Source: Candidatus Aenigmatarchaeota archaeon
GTDB taxonomy: Archaea; Aenigmatarchaeota; Aenigmatarchaeia; JACPZZ01
Direction: 5' to 3'
NCBI GenBank assembly: GCA_016195275.1
Contig: JACPZZ010000022.1
Coordinates: 1-40,413, forward strand
DNA length: 40,413 bases
In this document: positions 37,741 through 40,413 of the stretch, one piece after another
Layout: each line of letters opens with the position of its first letter
Position numbering within the stretch: the stretch's first letter is position 1
Notes under the pieces: model-generated
Seen by the model: the letters and a program-made list of their open reading frames with translations, nothing else
Told to the model about the DNA's origin: nothing
The model's database searches: none
Position numbers and translations under genes: made by a program

Positions 37741-38568
37741 ATGGTTTTGGAAAACATTGCCGACTTCGAGCTTATCAAAAAGAACTGGTCGCGTGTTTTC
37801 GTTTTCGGGTTTTTCGTAAACACGGTTTCCACCATCACGGCGAGCATAATATTCGAGCCTGCGGCTGGTTTGGTGGCACTTTTCCTTGTTAGCGCAGCCG
37901 CGTTCCCGTTGATGAACAGGATGTTTGAAGAAGAGGAAGCGATGGACGTTTACGGACAGCCTTCCTTTTTTGCGCGGCACGCAAAGATTCTGAAAATATA
38001 CTCCGGTTTTTTCCTCGGCGTTTTATTGTCTACATCACTCGCATACTTTGCAATGGACGCGGCACACGCAAACAATACATACCGCTTTCAGCTGTCGGCG
38101 CTGCGATCCGCGTCCATCAACGACCGGGCCACAGGAGCCGCACTTGAACCGCAAACCTTTGACAAAATACTGTTGAACAATATGCGGGTGGCGGCCATCT
38201 CGTTTTTGTTGTCCGTTATATTCGGAGCGGCGGCCGTGTTCATAGTTTCATGGAACGCGTCTGTGATAGCCGTTTTCATAGGAATCCTGGCAAAGGCCGC
38301 AGCAGCGCCGTTCGGTTTTGGGGTGTTGTCGGCCCCCGGAGCCTTTTTCTACGGCCTGTTTTCCGCCGCAGGCACGATAGCGCTGCACGGAATACCCGAG
38401 GTTATGAGTTATTTCGTCGCAGGCCTTGCGGGCGGAATAATATCCGTCGGCTTGTCAAAGGAAAAAATAAACACAGACCGTTTCTACAGAGTTGCAAAGG
38501 ACGGCGCGACCCTTTTCTCATTGGCTATATTGCTGATATTCGTGGCCGCGGCTATAGAGGCATATTAA
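37741..38568 (+). CDS. SpoIIM-family (DUF95) membrane protein
   Basis: The 275-residue protein has about six hydrophobic segments. NNMRVAAISFLLSVIFGAAA with IVSWNASVIAVFIG (residues about 140-180) and LHGIPEVMSYFVAGLAGGIISV (near 215-237) are the typical motifs of stage II sporulation protein M homologues, which are widespread in archaea. The archaeal role is unknown; membrane remodelling or transport are guesses. It is divergent from the metallophosphoesterase. Confidence 0.85.
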   Translation: MVLENIADFELIKKNWSRVFVFGFFVNTVSTITASIIFEPAAGLVALFLVSAAAFPLMNRMFEEEEAMDVYGQPSFFARHAKILKIYSGFFLGVLLSTSLAYFAMDAAHANNTYRFQLSALRSASINDRATGAALEPQTFDKILLNNMRVAAISFLLSVIFGAAAVFIVSWNASVIAVFIGILAKAAAAPFGFGVLSAPGAFFYGLFSAAGTIALHGIPEVMSYFVAGLAGGIISVGLSKEKINTDRFYRVAKDGATLFSLAILLIFVAAAIEAY

Positions 38569-38583
38569 ACGGCCCGGGCGCCC

Positions 38584-38607
38584 GCCTGCGAAAATTCTAG
38601 CGCAGGC
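38584..38607. terminator. Hairpin between convergent genes
   Basis: GCCTGCG (38584-38590) and CGCAGGC (38601-38607) form a perfect 7-bp stem with a 10-base loop, 15 bases after the SpoIIM-like stop and before the convergent regulator gene ends. A terminator or mRNA-end structure is likely. Confidence 0.45.
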
Positions 38608-38671
38608 TTCTAAAGATATTCATATCCTGTTAAGCGCGTAATAATGCTGGCCTCGCGGGCTTGTTTTAAAT

Positions 38672-39391
38672 TCACCCAAACTTCTGGTGCAACGCGGCCA
38701 CGACATCCTCGACTTTTGCGAGTTTGGAAACAGCCAGCGGAATGCCTTCAACATCAGCAATACGTTTCGCTATTTCGTCAACCTCGCGCGCGCCGTGCAA
38801 TATTATCAGGGCCGGCCGCAGGTTGGTGACTTTAATCGCAACCATCGGCGAACGCCCCGTGGACGTGTTGGTGAATATGAGCGCGCGTTTTGTGGTTATT
38901 CCGTACAGTTTTACAAGGTCGGAGTAGGAAAATTCAAGTATTGCACGCAGCGAATCCACGATAGTGTAACCGTAAACTTCTTGGTGTGAAGACTCCTTGC
39001 CCGCGACAACGTTGGCAGACATAGCCTCACAAAACTCCTCAATGCCCACACCCTTGTCAAACTCTTTTATGTCGATTATAGCCTTGGTTATGGGTAACTG
39101 GTTCCCATTCTCCGAGAATTGTCGCGTCACCTTTCCGCCTCCAGCTTCATCAATGGAAATCATTGCACCGACCATCTTTTTGACAACCTTTATCCCGGGA
39201 GACTTTCGGCGCCCCGACTCGTAGTCGGAGATGACAGAAGGCGTTATCTTGATATAATTTGCCAGGACGCGTTGCGGTATTTTGAATATGTTTCGCCATT
39301 TCTGGATAGTTTTACCAGCCTCCTCCGAAAGTACTATCTCGCCGGCTATCTTGCGAGCCAAACTTTCCTTGGCCAGCTGCCACTCATCCAT
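38672..39391 (-). CDS. Archaeal HTH regulator (COG1709 type)
   Basis: The 239-residue protein has a Cro/C1-like helix-turn-helix at about residues 30-62 (KWRNIFKIPQRVLANYIKIT, PSVISDYESGRRKSPG), the hallmark of the conserved archaeal COG1709 regulators, then a C-terminal domain with VVDSLRAILEFSYSDLVKLYGITTKRAL and LIILHGAREVDEIAKRIADVE. Targets are unknown. ATG 39391 is chosen; longer frames lack family similarity. The stop lies in a gene-free 103-bp convergent gap that holds a hairpin. Confidence 0.85.
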   Translation of the reverse strand: MDEWQLAKESLARKIAGEIVLSEEAGKTIQKWRNIFKIPQRVLANYIKITPSVISDYESGRRKSPGIKVVKKMVGAMISIDEAGGGKVTRQFSENGNQLPITKAIIDIKEFDKGVGIEEFCEAMSANVVAGKESSHQEVYGYTIVDSLRAILEFSYSDLVKLYGITTKRALIFTNTSTGRSPMVAIKVTNLRPALIILHGAREVDEIAKRIADVEGIPLAVSKLAKVEDVVAALHQKFG

Positions 39392-39457
39392 GAAAATCAA
39401 ATAATGATAGCCGAACCAGACATATAAAAACAACGTAGTTTGAATCGGCATTGAATG

Positions 39458-39841
39458 CTAGGCGAATCTTGACATGAAGTCGTTGAAAGAAAGCGCAGTG
39501 CGTTGCATGCTCGCTTCGTTTAATCCGCGGTTTAGCTGTTCTATGTCAAGCAGCCACCAGCCGCGCCTGGAAATTTTCCACGCCAGGAAACCGCGGCACC
39601 CTGCCCTGGAACACCACTCTTTTAGCGAGTGGAGGTCCTCGTCGCTCAATTTTACATAACCTTTCCTGAACTTGCATTCGAACGCAAAGGTTACACCCTT
39701 CTTCGCAGCCACAATGTCCGGCGAATAATAGCGCGCGCCGGCTTTGAGATTGCCTGAACCAGCGCTCCTCACAGCGGCAAAGCCCCAGCGCCACACCAAT
39801 TCAGCAAATTCCCGCTCCGCAGCAGACCCCTTCGCGTACAT
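39458..39841 (-). CDS. hjc: Holliday junction resolvase Hjc
   Basis: The 127-residue protein begins MYAKGSAAEREFAELVWRWGF (Glu in the first motif), continues with VRSAGSG, PDIVAAKKGVTFAFECKFRKG (the D...ExK core of the PD-(D/E)XK fold) and LAWKISRRGWWLLD. Length and order match archaeal Hjc, which cuts four-way DNA junctions as a dimer. ATG 39841 is used. It lies 66 bases before the HTH-regulator start on the same strand. Confidence 0.93.
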   Translation of the reverse strand: MYAKGSAAEREFAELVWRWGFAAVRSAGSGNLKAGARYYSPDIVAAKKGVTFAFECKFRKGYVKLSDEDLHSLKEWCSRAGCRGFLAWKISRRGWWLLDIEQLNRGLNEASMQRTALSFNDFMSRFA

Positions 39842-39850
39842 CAAACCACG

Positions 39851-39875
39851 CCTATTAATCTATCGGTTTTACAAT
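39851..39875. promoter_or_regulatory. Interleaved divergent TATA boxes for hjc and the CBS gene
   Basis: CCTATTAATC (39851-39860) is centred 28 bp before ATG 39884 on the plus strand. GGTTTTACAAT (39865-39875, read on the minus strand as ATTGTAAAACC) is centred 29 bp before ATG 39841. The spacer is 42 bp. Confidence 0.45.
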
Positions 39876-39883
39876 CTAAAAGT

Positions 39884-40413
39884 ATGATCGAACCCGCAAA
39901 AGTCAAGGACGCGATGACGAGGCGCATAGTCACAGTTGGCGAGTCGGCCAGCGTGCAGGCCGCCGCCGAGCTGATGAAAAAACGGAGGGTCGGCAGCCTC
40001 ATAGTGATGCGCGGGAAAAACCCTGTGGGCATCGTTACAGAATCGGATATGATAAAAAAAGTGGTTAGCCGCGATCTTTCTGCGGCAAACTTGGACGTAA
40101 AGGAAATAATGTCAAAACCTTTGAGATATCTCTCGCCGGAGGACAATCTTAACGAAGCCGCGAGGAAAATGATAGCGAGCAAGGTTAGAAGATTGCCGGT
40201 TGTAAAGAAAGGCGAGTTAATTGGGATATTAACGCACACCGACATAGCAAGAGTAGCCCCTTCCATGGTTGAAATTTTATCGGAACGCGTCGGAATGCGC
40301 GAAGGCCAGCCGCAGGCAGACATAGGAACAAATACCGGCACCTGCGAATCCTGCAGTAATTATTCTGAAAACCTGACAACAATTGACGACGAATGGCTGT
40401 GCGAAGACTGCAG
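39884..40413 (+). CDS. CBS-pair protein with C-terminal zinc ribbon (cut by window end)
   Basis: The frame is open to the window edge (176 codons). It encodes two CBS motifs: MIEPAKVKDAMTRRIVTVGE through GIVTESDMIKKV, and LDVKEIMSKPLRYLSPEDNL through GILTHTDIARV. After these comes CESCSNY with WLCEDC at the edge, the two Cys pairs of a short zinc ribbon. CBS pairs bind adenosine nucleotides or S-adenosylmethionine and regulate partner domains; this arrangement is common in archaea but without a known role. Because it lacks the 3' end, any further domain is not visible. Confidence 0.87.
   Translation, partial: MIEPAKVKDAMTRRIVTVGESASVQAAAELMKKRRVGSLIVMRGKNPVGIVTESDMIKKVVSRDLSAANLDVKEIMSKPLRYLSPEDNLNEAARKMIASKVRRLPVVKKGELIGILTHTDIARVAPSMVEILSERVGMREGQPQADIGTNTGTCESCSNYSENLTTIDDEWLCEDC

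Noticed and set aside
1-40413. CRISPR arrays, tRNA or rRNA genes, prophage or toxin-antitoxin pairs
   Set aside because: No regular direct repeats, no tRNA T-arm/D-arm pattern, no rRNA core sequences and no phage structural genes were seen on either strand.

Overview
The window is archaeal chromosomal DNA. Clear archaeal markers are Orc1/Cdc6, a family B DNA polymerase, a homologue of the PolD small subunit, Hjc resolvase, archaeal NAC, archaeal-type SecF/SecD, a geranylgeranyl reductase, an Lrp-type regulator, and many TATA boxes about 22-30 bp upstream of start codons, the geometry of leaderless transcription. The tight packing, frequent ATGA overlaps, convergent 3' overlaps and a shortened PolD small subunit fit a small-genome (DPANN-like) archaeon, but that placement is inference. 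I see no tRNA, rRNA or CRISPR array.

Region 1 (1-640) holds the 5' part of an IS200/IS605-type tnpB gene cut by the window edge, and hairpins that may belong to the element end. Region 2 (685-25002) is a large surface-glycan island. It has three GT4 and three GT2 glycosyltransferases, a split Alg14/Alg13-like pair, three large multi-pass membrane proteins of probable GT-C type, a YbhN/AglD-like flippase-domain protein, a sugar nucleotidyltransferase and five extended SDR epimerase/dehydratase genes. It also holds five enzymes that together match the route from UDP-GlcNAc to UDP-2,3-diacetamido-mannuronic acid: 6-dehydrogenase 14591-15958, 3-dehydrogenase 2468-3460, aminotransferase 8540-9589, N-acetyltransferase 1847-2467 and 2-epimerase 3460-4551. 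The likely product is a lipid-linked glycan for N-glycosylation or an S-layer/envelope polymer, with cytosolic sugar activation, transfer by GT2/GT4/Alg13-14, and later steps by the membrane proteins.

Region 3 (24987-30324) is membrane and housekeeping: geranylgeranyl reductase (archaeal lipid saturation), SecF-SecD (export), an Lrp/AsnC regulator with a possible small downstream ORF, a 387-bp spacer with hairpins, and NAC. Region 4 (30451-37687) is a replication block. On the minus strand, in order of transcription, lie a metallophosphoesterase, a PD-(D/E)XK-like protein, Orc1/Cdc6, a reduced PolD small subunit, PolB and a PAP2 phosphatase. A strong origin recognition box match lies just upstream of orc1/cdc6, with an AT-rich tract and a weaker inverted box about 0.5 kb away, so this is a good candidate replication origin. 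A LAGLIDADG-fold protein without catalytic acids is encoded on the opposite strand at the end of this block. Region 5 (37741-40413) has a SpoIIM-like membrane protein, a COG1709-type HTH regulator, Hjc, and a CBS-pair/zinc-ribbon protein cut by the window end.

The items most worth a second look are the candidate origin with its ORB, the PolD small subunit that lost its phosphoesterase motifs, the non-catalytic LAGLIDADG protein, the apparent CTG start of the Alg13-like gene, the repeated 53-bp and 34-bp divergent promoter architectures, and a SecD that lacks the usual membrane aspartate.
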